The translations under genes were made by a program, and so were the position numbers. A stretch of DNA of 64,000 nucleotides from Xestospongia bergquistia (taxonomy: Eukaryota; Porifera; Demospongiae; Haplosclerida; Petrosiidae), in contig OZ014411.1 in NCBI GenBank assembly GCA_963965975.1, positions 5,255,001 to 5,319,000 on the forward strand, written 5' to 3'. This document shows, one piece after another, positions 48,483 through 64,000 of this stretch (position 1 is its first letter; each line of letters starts with the position of its first letter). The notes under the pieces are model-generated. The model did no database searches. It saw nothing but the letters and a program-made list of their open reading frames with translations, and was not told the origin of the DNA.

Positions 48483-51400
48483 CTAAAGAGTCGTTTTAAC
48501 TTGATTTTTTTTTGCCTCTTTTCCAGCAAGCACAGCCTTATATTCAGGATGACGTATACAGTAGTTAGCTAATCTCTCATCAGAAATCTGACGTGCTTTG
48601 TTAATGTATAACTAAAGAAAAAAAATATCAATATTTATATTATTTACTACTTAATAACTAATGAAAGAATTATTAAGATTAGTTATAATTGTTAGAATTT
48701 AAATATCTTCTTCATCTACTCTTCTCTCATCTTACAAGTCAACAAAGACATTTCAAAGTACACTACAAACCACCTTTGATTATATAAATTTGCAAGCTCT
48801 GAACTGACAGTTCATTAATGTATATAAATATTTAGTAATGAATATAGTATCCACGTAAAGTGGAAGGACAAAGTTGTACTTTCACTATATTACCTCCTTT
48901 TCCTTATGACTTAGGTTGTTCCATTGTAGCGCTATCTGTGAAAATTTTTGCTATAAAAGAAATAAATATCTGATTGCAGTACATTCATCTATGATAACTG
49001 ATCATTTTAAAACACATCATACAAAGAGATATACAATTAAATATTACTACAAAATTATGGCGTCACAAAATTAAAATTTTTAGGAAAGAAGAGACAATTT
49101 TTCACTATACTATATCAACATAATTACTATATTATTACATTCAAACCTATAAATGAGATATAAATCTACTGCAAACTGTTCTGATCAAAGCTAACATACT
49201 TTTGAGGATTGACTCTGTATAATTATTAACTCTAGATGACCTAGAGTTTCAAGACAAAGTTTAGACTTCTGAAGCAACAATGATATTATAGTTTCTACAA
49301 TTGCAATCTTGTTTGCATCAATGAGACTAAAATACATATACTAAGACTTTATGTAAAGCTTACCTTACGATCTTCCAGACTAGTAATAAGTTGTTGATTA
49401 AGTTGTTCTTTCATATAAATGTTTAGTCCTGTAACTGCTCTTGGTACAGGATCCTAATATACATACAATAGGATTAAAAAAGGATATCATAAGTTCTCTA
49501 ACAGATTGTCATATAATGTTTTCATAATCTAAGGTTTGCCAAAATCACTTGGTATTGCCTCAGATGAAATTGGGCTTAGAAGTAAATTGTTCAGAAATGT
49601 TGGGATAATTTAAATATGATAAGAAGAATGAGTGAGTGAAAGAGAGAGAGAGAGAGGGAGAGAGAGGGAGGGAGATGGAGAGAGGGGGAGAGGGAGAGGG
49701 AGAGGGAGAGGGAGAGAGAGAGAGAGAGAGAGATTACTCACATACGTCCCTTCTCGTTTCTGTCTCAAAATTTCTCTGAACTTTCTTGTTTTATTGAAGT
49801 ACATTGTCCTTTTAAATTTATACTCCTTAAATTCTTCCTTAGACATACTACCAAGGAAAGCTTTCTTGTCTGCCAAGTAACGTTCTTTTAACTGTTCAAA
49901 CAGATCATAATAGGGCTAAAAATTAAAAAGAACATTATATTTGACCCAATATATGAAAATGTCTTGTAAGTCATAATATACAATGTAAATTAAATGATAC
50001 AATTAAACAAACTAAATAAAATCTATGAGTTGCTATAAGGATATTTGATGGACATATATGTATATCTATTGATCAAACAAAATAGTAATATATAATAAAT
50101 ATACCTTTTTCTGTTCAGCAGACATTACAGCCCATTCAGTGGATAACTCCTTCATTCTTGACACTGCCCAAGACCGACCATATTCATCAACTCCTATTGA
50201 CAAAAGACATGATGGAAAATATAAGTCAGCAACATAGGAAGTGATTTAGTCTCAAACTTTGCAATGATCTATGGTCAGATGCACAGATCTTTACTTATTA
50301 AAACATTTCATTATTGGAAGGTAAGTGTGTGTGTCTGTATGGTTAAAGTACTATGATCACCAGTTGATTCTGTATCCTTGAGATGAAAATGATCTTTTAA
50401 AAATAGAGAATATGCACTCCTAAATAAAGGAAAAATAAAAACTATTTCCATAATAATACCTAAATTGTGGCAGTAACACCAAATAAATAATGATAACAAC
50501 ACAATATCACATAACCAATGTGCTATATGGATGACTTAATGTCAATTTATAAGGAGAGTTGGGAATGCTATGGTATTCCTCAAAGACACTTTACACAAAA
50601 GTCTTTAATCAGTCATGTTCAATTCCAAACACTCACAGTAGCAGTGATTAAAGTCATTGGTAACAATTTGTGTCAGGTTTATGTAAATTCATCAGCTTCA
50701 AAATTTGTTCGCAACAATAGACCATATGACCTTTACCAGAACATGTAGTTTAAAATAATCACAGGAACACCTGGCAAGCATAGATTGCCAGGTGTAAAAA
50801 CATCATGTCCTCCTTACATAATTATAGGCAGTGCTATTGTTCACCTGGTATACATATAATGTTAAGAATAGCAACAAAATGTCAAAAGGACAGGGAGTGT
50901 GTCTGTATTGCAATTCCTACCTTTGAATATATTTAATTTCTTCATTTTTTCCTGTATCATTATCCTACGTACACATATCACTTTGATGTACATGTACATA
51001 TAGCTAAAGTTATAATTTATAAATTGGATAGTTTCTCATTCTCTTTCTCCCTCTCTCTCTCTTTCATTACTAGATTAGAAATAGAATCATGAAATGACTA
51101 CATAATAATCACATAATTAAAGATCATAATACTGGTTTAAAACATTACAGTGACATTTTCTTACTCCTTGATTGAAATGTCCAAATTTATACTATCATCC
51201 ACTATTGTTTCAAAGATTAAAGTGAATCTTGTGATTACAAAGGTGTCCTTTGTTCAAGGTTAAGTTTTAAATTAAAAATTCGCTAATTAATAAATTATTA
51301 AAAATGTCACAATAATTATATTATTCTTGCCACATCTTTGAAAACATATTAATTAAGCAATGAATGTCGAAAAATATTGGAGATTTGCTTAATAGAAATG

Positions 51401-52092
51401 ATGCCTTTTCACTACATTTAGGCACACCCAATTTCCATTATGAGATGTAATTTCCTTACTAAATTATAAACATCTACACAACTATAAGTATTACTACAGA
51501 ATACAAATATTTTCCATATTTCAAAGAGTCTACTACTACTACATGTACACTACAAGTATTATTGTAAGTATTTGAACTTATAGTCTCTGATTGCTACATT
51601 AAATGTATATACAAGCCACTTACATTGGGTAAAATAGTTGTTAATATTTTAATACATGTGCTGGATGTATTTATGGTCAAATTTGAATCTATAATCTTCT
51701 TTATTCTACTTTGCAAATATTTAATAGAAGTAGTATATATAGAGTGACTATTATACTCTAAGCTCAGTGAGAGATATGGATAAACTTGTAAATATATATC
51801 ACTCAGTTTGCAGGGTAGATTACTAAACAGATAATATGATGATTTAACTTCCAGTATAGCACTGGTAAGTTGATGACACACACTTAACTAGCAGTTATTA
51901 CAGTTAAACATTTCCAGTTTAAATTGTATAAAACTAACATAATGGGACATACCCTGGTCTTTTAGGAGGTAATTCTCCATTAAAAACAGGTTTTTTAATA
52001 CAGACTGCTGCTGTGACAACAATACCTCGAACAAATGCTGGATGTCTTATCAAAATGGAGGACGTACACCTCTGTACCAGCCTGGCTGCCAT
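48483..52092 (-). CDS. TFAM: Mitochondrial transcription factor A (tandem HMG-box), 245 aa
   Basis: Seven exons: 51953–52092, 50361–50419, 50105–50193, 49742–49915, 49364–49453, 48894–48950, 48483–48611. They sum to 738 nt, in phase; human TFAM is 246 aa. The N terminus (MAARLVQRC, with Arg and no acidic residues early) fits a mitochondrial targeting peptide. HMG box 1 starts PPKRPGSAYSLFLKDHF and includes EWAVMSAEQKKPYYDLFEQ. A basic linker follows (FNKTRKFREILRQKREG). Box 2 starts PVPRAVTGLNIYMKEQL and includes ALQWNNLSHKEKELYINKA. A lysine-rich tail ends the protein. It packages mitochondrial DNA and promotes its transcription. Exon 4 most likely uses the GTGAGT donor at 49736–49741, beside a long GA repeat in the intron. 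Confidence 0.9.
49639..49735. repeat. (GA)n-rich simple repeat in TFAM intron 4
   Basis: A purine run of GA/GGGA units lies within a few bases of the exon 4 donor. It creates long spurious Arg/Glu or Ser/Leu ORFs. Confidence 0.9.
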
Positions 52093-52405
52093 AGTTGATG
52101 AGCGGTACTCAGATGTGAAAAAGATTAAATAGAACTTAAAACCTACGTAATATAAAGACTTGCAGAACTTTTAAGTACAACTGAATTAGTCTACACAAAA
52201 CTATAGGAAAACAAAGTGTTAAAATTAAAAAATTAAGCGCCTCGTATACTGCCACGTGCAAAGGACATTGAGGGGTGGGGCTGCTGATCTATTTATATAG
52301 CACGTGGCTTTCTTGGTGTCTCTTTCTCTCTCGCCTCTTGAATGTCTCAAATTGTGTTCTGAATATCTTAGACAGTCTATCGAGCAGTCCATCCAGATTG
52401 AAGAA
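52093..52405. promoter_or_regulatory. Bidirectional promoter between TFAM and the HGSNAT 5' exons
   Basis: The two start codons lie 313 bp apart and diverge. Two CACGTG boxes (52253–52258 and 52301–52306) sit as an inverted pair, GCCACGTGC and GCACGTGGC, about 48 bp apart and closer to the plus-strand gene. A TATATAG string lies between them (52294–52300). E-boxes of this type are bound by bHLH factors such as USF or TFE/MITF; binding here is inference. Confidence 0.5.
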
Positions 52406-55050
<2,645 letters not shown>

Positions 55051-55406
55051 GCTTGTATGTATAGCAACATCTACTGTTTAAAGGAACAGTTAAAATATTG
55101 TGGTTAATAGTATATAAGACTGAAATATAGTGATTAAGAGAGAGTTTTCTCAAACAATCTTTAAGTATATCTTAGCTCAAGTTTACCACAATTCTGACAC
55201 ACTAAATGTCTACCACCTTAAGTAATCATAACAATATGACCACTGTTAGACTTGCTTCTATGATAACAATGCATTTTCTGATCATATTAATTATAACAAT
55301 ATGATCAATAAATGTATTAATTTACTGCTTGCATCATGGGTTTATTGGGACTAATAGCATACCACTTACATTGAAAATCTTTTATGTAGTACATCTTTGG
55401 GAATAG

Positions 55407-58400
55407 ACCAGACATTGTTAACTGTTACTAACAACAAGACTAGACCTGTTGTTCTCACTGGACAATCCAGCTACTGTTACAAGGTATGCCATTACAACCT
55501 AACATGTGAGAACACGTAGAAATAAATTTTTGTAGCACAAAATTTTGAAATTGCCTTTATAAATTTCACAATTAGTTGTATAAATGACTCAATTAATTAA
55601 TTTTTAATGACTCTCTCAATTAATTAATAGCCATGAAAAATCAGGAGCTTTCAACTGTTTCTTGATAAAATTATAAGACAAATTTGATGACATTATTATT
55701 TATATTTATTTGTAATTGTTACCCAAGTGTTTTTACTAGTGGAAATTTGTAGTATATTGTCCATTACTAACAAACCTACATTTTAACAAACTAGTAAACA
55801 CAGTCAGACATTGATGAAAACAAAAGATTTATTTTCATATTTTCAGTAGCTTTCTAATTTGCTATTAAACTATTAATAACTAGCAATAATAATTATCAAT
55901 TCTTTGCTTCCTATCACACAAACAATTACTCCTCCTTTTCCAAGAAAATCTAATCTGAATGCCAGACAGTCTTTCATCCACATGACATAGGCATGTCACA
56001 TGACATAGGATCATGTCACATGACATAGGATCATTGCATTTATGAATAAATGAAGTATTAGTATGTGTTAATAAAGTAATAAATCAAATTATTCTTATCC
56101 TATTCATTAATCAGGTGTGTGCTTTTTATAAAATATAATAATAACATAATGTCTTTCATTCTTTAGTGTAGTAATCTTACACTTCATATTATCTATCCTG
56201 GAGAGACCTACTATGTCATCGTAGATACTAAGTTTGGTGTCAACTATTATTTCACAGACAATGTGACACAATCTGTAATTTATAGGTAATGTATTATAAC
56301 ATACTCTTGTAACTGTTTGTATCAACTTTTTATATTTCAAAGGACTTTGAAAGGTATTTGAAAGGGCTAATGATTTAAAATTTGCCAACTAAGAGTATTT
56401 GAAAGGCTAATGATTTAAAATTTGCCAGCTAAGAGTATTTGAAAGGGCTAGTGATTTAAAATTTGGCAGCTAGGAGTATGATATCATCAGAAAACTGTTT
56501 AATATGCATGCATTTAATGCTAGCAGTAGTTCTTTGATCTACGAAATGGTGTCAGTTTTCATTAAATTCAATCAACAACATTCAATGCAAAGCATTTCTT
56601 ATTTTAAATGTTAAGATCTTCCCTTAAAGGACATGAATAAAACAAAGGGATAATAGTAACACTGTAAAATCTTCATATATTTTTTCTATTCAATTTGTAG
56701 CATACATCACCACTTCAGAGAACATAGCAAATGTAGTCTATCTTTCTATGGTACTACTTCCTACTATCACATAGATGATAATGGACAGAATGCTAATCTT
56801 CGTAAGTTATTAGTTAATTATCAGTTATTAGGAAGCAAAGGAAAGTTGGTATACAGGAGACACAATGATTGTCCTTCCTCCATACCAAATTATGTAGACT
56901 TCCTGTTTAAGATTGCCGCATAGCAACTGTTTATATGCAAGCAAGCATTCAGTCATACTTTTTGACATCCTAAGATCCCTTTTGTCTGATTTGGTCTCAT
57001 TTTTAAGAGGAAAACTTTTTTGTATGCTCTTTATAATTATACTGTATCATACTACAAACAGTTTATTGATATATATATAATTACATATATATATAGTTTT
57101 GTTAGTTTCTCTTCCATGAGTTTACTTCATGATAGTCAGTCACATTATGTACTTAGAAAATATACTTTTTGATATTATTGAGATATTAACTTTTTCTACC
57201 TATCAGCTATACTATATGCTGCTATTATTCTAATTGGTGCTTTTGTAATATGGAGTGTAGGAACATATTTATACAGGTTAGTAGCATTGTCATGAACTGT
57301 ACCAATTGGTAGAGTTTTTTCTGATCTATGTGGCAGCTCTATAATTGTTTAGAGACATGTGTTATGTATGTATGTATGTATTGTTGAGCATGGTTGTGCT
57401 TCAATATGTAGGATTGACCCAGGAAAAAAAACACCATCCCATTCAATCTATTACACTATGATGCTTTTAAATTACATAAAAGTTGGTTTTATAAGTTTAT
57501 AACACCTACCTGCCATTATTGAGTCTTTCCATAGTTAGTAAGACTTGAAATAAATACAGAAAGTGTTGCTAAAAGGTAAAGAATATAAAAAGCTAAATGT
57601 TCAATTCTTATTCTTCCATTTCATATACACTGTTCCTGTTCACTCCTTGAATGTTATATTCTTAGAGTGACCTTCCCCTCTCTTTTCTGATACAACATTT
57701 GATCTCTCAGGCCTATGGCCCTCAACATCACATGCTCTATCAGCCCTTAATGTCCGGCAATAACCTATACATGTAAATGTATAGGTTATTGTTGTAGTAC
57801 TAGTATCCAGTACATGTTGTCACATAGTGGTGTTCATGTTTTTATGTATGTGCAGGGTTTTGTTTAGGGAGAGGGGGCAAGAGGTCTTTGCCCCCTTGAC
57901 ATATTTAATATTCCAATTTTATGCAAATATAAAATGATCAGTATAATATATGAGGCTATATGTTACACATAAACAAAAGCAAAAACAAAGTCAAACAGCA
58001 ATTTGTCTGGGTTTTCTCTTCCAAATATAGATTTAGATTGTAGGTTGCCCACCCTAACATTTTCAAAAGTTGAATGTTGCCCTCCCTTGAAACATTTTCT
58101 AAATAAAATCGTGATCTGCTTTAAGACTGTCACTGACCTATACGTATAGCAGCATTCATCATTTATAATATAAAACTTGACACTAATATAATACTTATAA
58201 AATATAATATAAAACTTGACACTAATATAATACTTATAAAATATAATATAAAACTTGACATTGATGTTCTTTACTTTAGTTGGTTAAGGAAAAAAGGATT
58301 ACTTCACTTGAGACGAGTAGACAGAGCTATTAGCCAGGTACAACTTATATACGTCCATTTTAAATATATATACATCCATTTTAAATATATATATATTGTA

Positions 58401-61400
58401 TATATATCTAATACAAACTAGTGTTAAACAAATGATTTTGGGTTCCATTCAGGATTTAGGTGATCCAGAAACTGTTAATAATTATGGTGCTGTGAACAGT
58501 GTAGAAGAATCTCCTTTGGTGAGTAAGATTTATGTAAATTTCACTGTACATGTATGCTACATTATTTTATGCTGTAGAAGAAATCTTTTTATTGTATTTA
58601 GGTATCTGATGTCCGCCCTACATCTGCCAAAGTAAATGAAGCAACTGATAATCCTTCTGATGGTAATGTAGCAGAAGAGGAAACAGTTAATAGAAAACCG
58701 AAAAGACTGAAATCACTGGACACAATCAGAGGGTTAGTTTTATTATATAGGTTAGAGACCAAGGCAGAGGTTACTATGTTGTTTAGTGATCCTAAGAAGC
58801 CTACATAATACTCAATCTGCAGGATTTCATTATAGTACTTCTTACGGTCACTAAACAACAAAGTAATGAGTGCTGAGTTCTCTAAGTGTTGTAAAAGTTA
58901 GTTCTCTTACCATACTAATGACCTTACTACTTTCACTGTCTTCATCATCATCATGACTTGCTCCTATATACATACTTACACAACCTTTCCACTGTAATCC
59001 AATATCTGCTGTCCATCTCCACTTCCATATAGAAAAGCATTGCCTGCTCCTAGACACTCCTAGACACAAACCTTTTTATCATCAAATCAACTTAACTAGA
59101 AACATATAGTGTGGGTATTGTAGTTTGTATGAACTGAACAATCCATTGTTTAGTATTCTATTGTTTTCTTTAAATCATAAACTAACTTACAATGTACCTT
59201 GTTAATTAAAACATGTGACTTCTCATTGTCTAGTGTGGGAAATAATAGGTCCTTACTCTGATCTTATCAATATCAAATAACTTCATAACCAGTAAAGATA
59301 TTACCTATTGATAATGAAGCTTGACCATTTTCTTATATGATTGAATATAATTTGTATTCAAGTCATGTTCATCAAATGATAGTAATAATATAAAATTAAT
59401 CCTAACTAGAGAAGAAAATAGAATTTGTTGCTTAAATCAATTGTCTTGTTGTTTTTCAATTCCTTTAATAGTGATGGTCATGATGACCAAATACTTCTTT
59501 TAAACTTTTTCTAAACACAACCCTAACTAGCGCTCTTCAACACATTTAAATAGAATTACAGCAAAACAAATTAAAAGGCAAGCAATTATAGTAAGAACAA
59601 AACTAAACAAAAGCTAGTTAAAACATGTAAAAGAACTTAGTTCAATGAACTCACTATGACACTCATTAATACACATTAAAGACAATCTATAACTATTAAC
59701 AATACACAAAATAACAGAAGGAAAAGTACAATAGATCATATACACACAATATAGTAGGACATATGGTCTCTCACACACTATAACTTGTTCTTATATACAA
59801 GAGCACAAAACAAGATTATGTCAAAATTTCTTGGAAAGGTTCTGTAGAATGAAATTGAACTAGAACTACTGAACAGAAGGGAAAAGTTTTATTTTGTTGT
59901 GATTGTCTTGTTGGTACATGTAAATAGTTATTAATTAATTCATCTCTGTTATATATCATTTTATCATATTGTAGGTTATCATTAATGATTATGATATTTG
60001 TTAATTATGGTGGAGGAGGATATTGGTTTTTTAACCACAGTCCGTGGAACGGTATCACTGTAGCAGATCTTGTCTTCCCATGGTTTGTCTGGATAATGGG
60101 TGTGTCCATTGTCTACTCGTTTCGTGGAAGAAAACAGGACTCATTTTTTTCTCGGTTTTATCAAGTCATCAGACGCTCTGTTATATTAATGGCTTTGGGG
60201 CTATTCTTAAATCAAGGTCAGTCTTCAAACTTAGTATCTTTAAAAAGTGACTATGTTCCCATTAACTTCCATTATGTGGAAATAAATAGTCCTATTTGGT
60301 ACACTGGTACTATTAATGTGTGCATTGATCTCCAATGACAACATGACACTCAACAATATTTATGTCTTTTTGCTATGATGAGTGCTGTCTATGAGACAAC
60401 ATTGTTACAGTATTTATATCATGTTGGTATTAATGGTTTTTCCATGCACACAGACCCACTATTGTTACCATGGTTATTATGGCAACTAGGTCAGTCTGTG
60501 ATATCCTCATTCCCAAAGCAGAAGTTATCCCAACTCCCATTCTGCTTACCCAAGGTCTTCTCTACCTCCATTCTTGTGCTTTGGGTTGGAATATGGGTGT
60601 GTCGTGGTGGGTATAACAGATGACAGCATAATCGTGTGTCTGTTTGATCACGTATACAACTATATATCCAATTAAATAAAATCATTCAAAGTTGCATTGT
60701 CATTCTCTTTAGAGTATCCTGGTACACATGTATTAAGGATACAATGTGAACAACATTGTTGTTTTAATTTTTCTTAGTTAATTTCAACACAACACAAACT
60801 ATTGATGTTTCTTCTTAATATTATTATTTAGGATATACTTTGTCAAAATGGCGCATACCAGGAGTACTTCAAAGATTTGCTATTGCCTATTTTGTTGTTG
60901 CATTAACAGAACTACTAACAACACCATTGTATAACAAATTCAGGGTAAGAGTATTATTATTATTATTTTAACAAAAATATAGTATAATGAAAAATTAGGT
61001 GCAAACAAAAGTTGGCACAATATTTTTTTAAAAATTATGGTTAGTGCTTTGTTATGTTTGTGTAAATGTTAAAAGAAATATTAGAATGGCATCCAACTTT
61101 GCTCAAGCCAAAATTACTATAACCCATAATGCCAAAATGTTTGTTATATATAAGAAAAAATTGGCCTTCTAAGGATTTTCTATTTTTCCTAGTAAATTAA
61201 TCCATAAATTTGACAAATTGGTCTTGAAAATGTACTTGTGGAATTGTTATTAAAATCTAACTATATTCATTAACAATATCATAATTATCATAAGATTATT
61301 TATATTCTTTGTATGTACTATATCTACCTTTTAGATAAGATGGCGAATTACATTTATAAGAGATCTTACTTCAAACTGGATACAGTGGATACTAACATTA

Positions 61401-63892
61401 GCTCTGGAAATGGTTTGGTTCTGTATCACTTTCTATTTGGATGTACCAGGTTGTCCAAGGTACATCAAAATATCTTCAGTTTACTCCTCTTTATATAATT
61501 ATCATTACTCTTCTAACTACATGTACATATACATGTATATATATGTACATATATATTCATGTATGTATGTATAACCTAATTTAGGAAAACCACAGATGTT
61601 GTGATAAAAAATTGAATTTAATGGTTGCATATATGTGGTTGTCATGTGGCTATTTTGTACATGTGTGTGTGATACTTATCAATGAAGTCATTTATATAGG
61701 GGATATCTTGGTCCTGGTGGACTGTCTGACAACAGCAGTCATATAAATTGTGTGGGTGGAGCTGCTGGGTACATTGATAAGAAAATATTGACTGTCAGTC
61801 ATATTTATGGACATCCAACTTGTAAGGTCAGTGAACCTTTTAAAACATATGTACATGTCCATGCTTACTATGTCTACGTGTATATTCATTTTGACTTGTT
61901 TATGTATTATTGGCTGACTGTCAACCCATCATTGGTGGATAATGAATGAAGTTATGTTTTATTGGAGCAAATCTGAATGATGAGTCAAATTTGACCAAGA
62001 CAAATGTCTATTTTGTATTCAGCAATATTAGTCAGTTAGTTATCCAATAATAGTATTATTGTAGTGATAACCAGCGATACAAATACCAAATGGCTAAGGT
62101 AAAGGCTTGTTAAGCTATTAGAAGTTGCACAAAGAGAGTACCAACATGTAAATCTTTTTTGTAACTTTAACATGTATGGATCCTTAGACTTGAATTTATT
62201 CTCCAGTATACGGCTTTAGTGTAGCATTGTATGGAGCTAGCCTTGTTGTAGGCTGTAACCTCTGGTATGTTTTCTCACTAATAATAGATAATGTATTGAC
62301 TTCCATTTTGTAAATGAATCTAATGCTTGGACTATTTTCATTGTGTTCTTGTAAGGTGAGGTCTTCCTTGACAAGTAGATGATGTTGCCAATGTTCATTG
62401 CCAATTCCACAAATGAAATACAATAATAAGATTCATAAGAATATATATATATATATATATTACTTAATAAACATAATACAAAGTAATAGTTCCCACTTTA
62501 TTATACGTGATCCTGTAAAGCACTCCAAATTCATATGTATTTACGTTTCTACTGGTACCTATAGTTAACAAAAATATCTATCTTTAATTTTCACAGGTGC
62601 TATATAACTGTAATAGCTATGATCCTGAGGGTATTTTGGGTTCAATTAATACAATTGTTATTTGTTTCCTGGGAGTACAGGCTGGTCGTATTATTATATA
62701 CCATAAAAGTCATCGATCACGAATCATTCGTTTTGTAATTTGGGGTCTTGTACTGGTATGTTATAAACTGATTCATATATCATGTGACTACAGTATGTTG
62801 ATAGTTAATACTGTTTAAGTATATCAGACCACTTGACCAAGTGTGAAGAGCTCAACAGAATCAGCCTATCTTAAAATACAAGAGAAATGTAAATGACAAA
62901 ATAGTTTCTAAATGAAAAAACCCAGTCTGTAACAGTTTTGATTTTTTAATGTCTACATTTGACTGTGTTGTGAAAGCATATAGAGGATTTCAGATTAGTA
63001 AGATTGACCCTATATTTAATGTTTAATAGAGTTTTCTTGTTTGAGACTGTAAATCCTACTGTGTGGATAGCTAGCTCATTGTGATAGTAACATAATTTGT
63101 TATGTTGGGCTTCCCAAGATAGATAACACAGAAAACAAACAGATAATTATTAAAACTTCAAACATTTATTATTGTTCTACATTTTGGAATGTTTTAGGGT
63201 CTATTAGGAACTGCCCTATGTGAAGGAAGTGTGAATGATGGAGTCATACCACTTAACAAAAACCTCTGGTAAGTGACTGAATGTCGAATAGTAGTTTAGC
63301 ATAAGATAATTAAAGAAAACTTTAATGTAATTTGTTTCGATACTAAAATATAATTAGGGACATGGAAAAGACATGATATCTGCATTTAATAATAGTAGGT
63401 ATCCCAGTGGAGACATTATAATTGAGAATAATGGTGCTTGCTATCTACATAAAAAATCATACATTTTTTGTTGTGTTGACACACCTGTAATTTTCCAATT
63501 TAGTTATTGTTTTTCTAAGTTTAAATGCAGTATGAATGGCACTTTATCATGTAATGGATGGACTTCCTGTTTTGGGGGAGTCAGCAAAGTCAAAGTTCTA
63601 ACTTCAACTTGAGGATGTAGGTCACATGACCATTAATTTCACTTTTAAGTTTTAAGTTCTCTTTAAAAAAGTTTTTGCTCTTTTGTTATGCTTACCTGTG
63701 AAAACATTAAGTATCTAACTATGCATAATTGTTTTGTACTATTATAGATTATTATATTCACTTTATTTTCTTTGATTAGGTCACTCTCCTTTATATTAGT
63801 AACTGCTGGAATGGGCTATCTTTTGTTGACTCTATTTTATATTCTCATTGATCTTGTACAAATTTGGAATGGAGCTCCATTTATCTATCCTG
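55407..63892 (+). CDS. HGSNAT: Heparan-alpha-glucosaminide N-acetyltransferase (3' end outside window)
   Basis: Exons, all in phase: 55407–55483, 56167–56285, 56701–56801, 57207–57276, 58280–58337, 58453–58518, 58602–58732, 59975–60216, 60832–60944, 61335–61459, 61700–61826, 62597–62755, 63198–63268, 63780–63892. The enzyme acetylates terminal glucosamine of heparan sulfate across the lysosomal membrane, using cytosolic acetyl-CoA. The luminal segment DQTLLTVTNN matches the human MDQALLL region. A first membrane helix (ILYAAIILIGAFVIW), a cytosolic loop and SLDTIRG follow, then the core with FVNYGGGGYWFF, NHSPWNG and VADLVFPWF. The histidine at 60036–60038 aligns with the catalytic His of human HGSNAT. 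RIPGVLQRF, GYLGPGG, NCVGGAAGYID, YDPEGILGSIN and FLGVQAG are strongly conserved. The final exon(s), after IYPG, are missing. Confidence 0.93.
55975..56035. repeat. Short tandem repeat in HGSNAT intron
   Basis: About three copies of 'catgtcacatgacatagga' (roughly 21-bp period) between the first two HGSNAT core exons. Confidence 0.7.
56338..56480. repeat. 45-bp tandem repeat in HGSNAT intron
   Basis: Three near-identical copies of 'gagtatttgaaagggctaatgatttaaaatttgccagctaa', 44–45 bp each, in the intron after 56285. Confidence 0.85.
58166..58262. repeat. 39-bp tandem repeat in HGSNAT intron
   Basis: About two and a half copies of 'ataatataaaacttgacactaatataatacttataaa' just upstream of the exon at 58280. 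Confidence 0.8.
58733..59974. other. Large HGSNAT intron
   Basis: This 1.2-kb intron separates the SLDTIRG exon from the catalytic exon. I see no exon, RNA or element in it; minus-strand ORFs at 58598–58861 and 58851–59069 partly mirror the adjacent exon or lie in non-coding sequence. Confidence 0.5.
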
Positions 63893-63916
63893 GTAATACT
63901 GAAACTATCACAATCT

Positions 63917-63922
<6 letters not shown>

Positions 63923-63995
<73 letters not shown>

Positions 63996-64000
63996 GTATA
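63923..64000. repeat. (TA)n repeat at the window edge
   Basis: A TA dinucleotide run follows the last visible HGSNAT exon, in the intron. Confidence 0.95.

Noticed and set aside
49610-49880. Arg/Glu-rich plus ORF and Ser/Leu-Pro-rich extension of the minus ORF
   Set aside because: They come from the GA simple repeat in the TFAM intron; only 49742–49915 is coding, on the minus strand.
51594-51881. 95-aa minus-strand ORF as a TFAM exon
   Set aside because: It does not resemble an HMG box; the missing box 1 start was found at 50361–50419 (SAYSLFLKDHF) in correct phase.
58598-59069. Minus-strand ORFs of 87 and 72 aa
   Set aside because: The first mirrors the HGSNAT exon at 58602–58732; the second lies in the intron without splice or domain support.
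63373-63612. 79-aa plus-strand ORF
   Set aside because: Lies in the intron between two well-supported HGSNAT exons and has no recognisable domain.

Overview
This is a metazoan nuclear window, most likely from a sponge (Porifera; a demosponge such as Amphimedon is the best guess). The evidence is very AT-rich sequence, short genes with many small GT–AG introns (often 50–150 bp), metazoan housekeeping genes (TFAM, HGSNAT), and metazoan death-fold domains (Death, ZU5, UPA-like, CARD) in unfamiliar combinations. Exons were joined by hand; each model was accepted because splice sites and codon phases agree and the total length divides by three. The species assignment is an inference.

About 1–47 kb is a tandem array of related minus-strand genes, read right to left. 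Every complete unit begins with the same five exons encoding a six-bladed kelch propeller (start MATDVSSG or a close variant) and a sixth exon encoding a coiled coil. After this shared module the effector end changes. Unit A (1528–8841, open, 1114 aa), unit D (30014–35306) and unit E (40460–46973) continue into Death domain, ZU5, UPA-like region and CARD. Unit B (13042–17950, open, 705 aa) continues into a glutamine-rich coiled coil and a CARD. Unit C (23423–27088, open, 776 aa) continues into a TKL-like protein kinase. D carries TGA at codon 75 and E carries TGA at codon 645. Between the units lie remnants: a chimeric tail at 1–710, an orphan UPA/CARD tail at 11.7–12.6 kb, a kelch fragment at 20.7–21.2 kb and a decayed ZU5–UPA piece at 28.4–29.1 kb.

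The flanks of the units are also duplicated. They include an E-box block 95–160 bp upstream of the start codons, a conserved module in four copies, plus-strand kinase pseudogene fragments in three copies, and several short inverted-repeat elements rich in G or C runs. A 2-kb flank that includes the last two TFAM exons occurs twice (about 35.3–37.4 and 47.0–49.0 kb), which suggests the array grew leftward from the TFAM side.

The right part is ordinary housekeeping sequence. TFAM (48483–52092, minus, 245 aa, two HMG boxes) and HGSNAT (plus, through 63892 and out of the window) are divergent and share a 313-bp promoter with two CACGTG boxes. The HGSNAT 5' end is unresolved: exons at 52406–54754 are in phase with the HGSNAT body but can also end as a separate 139-aa secreted product.

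The most interesting system is the array itself. One kelch/coiled-coil sensor-like module is joined through a phase-1 splice junction to three effector types. One of these, ZU5–UPA-like–CARD with a conserved Phe-Ser in the last ZU5 strand, resembles the FIIND–CARD end of NLRP1 and CARD8.
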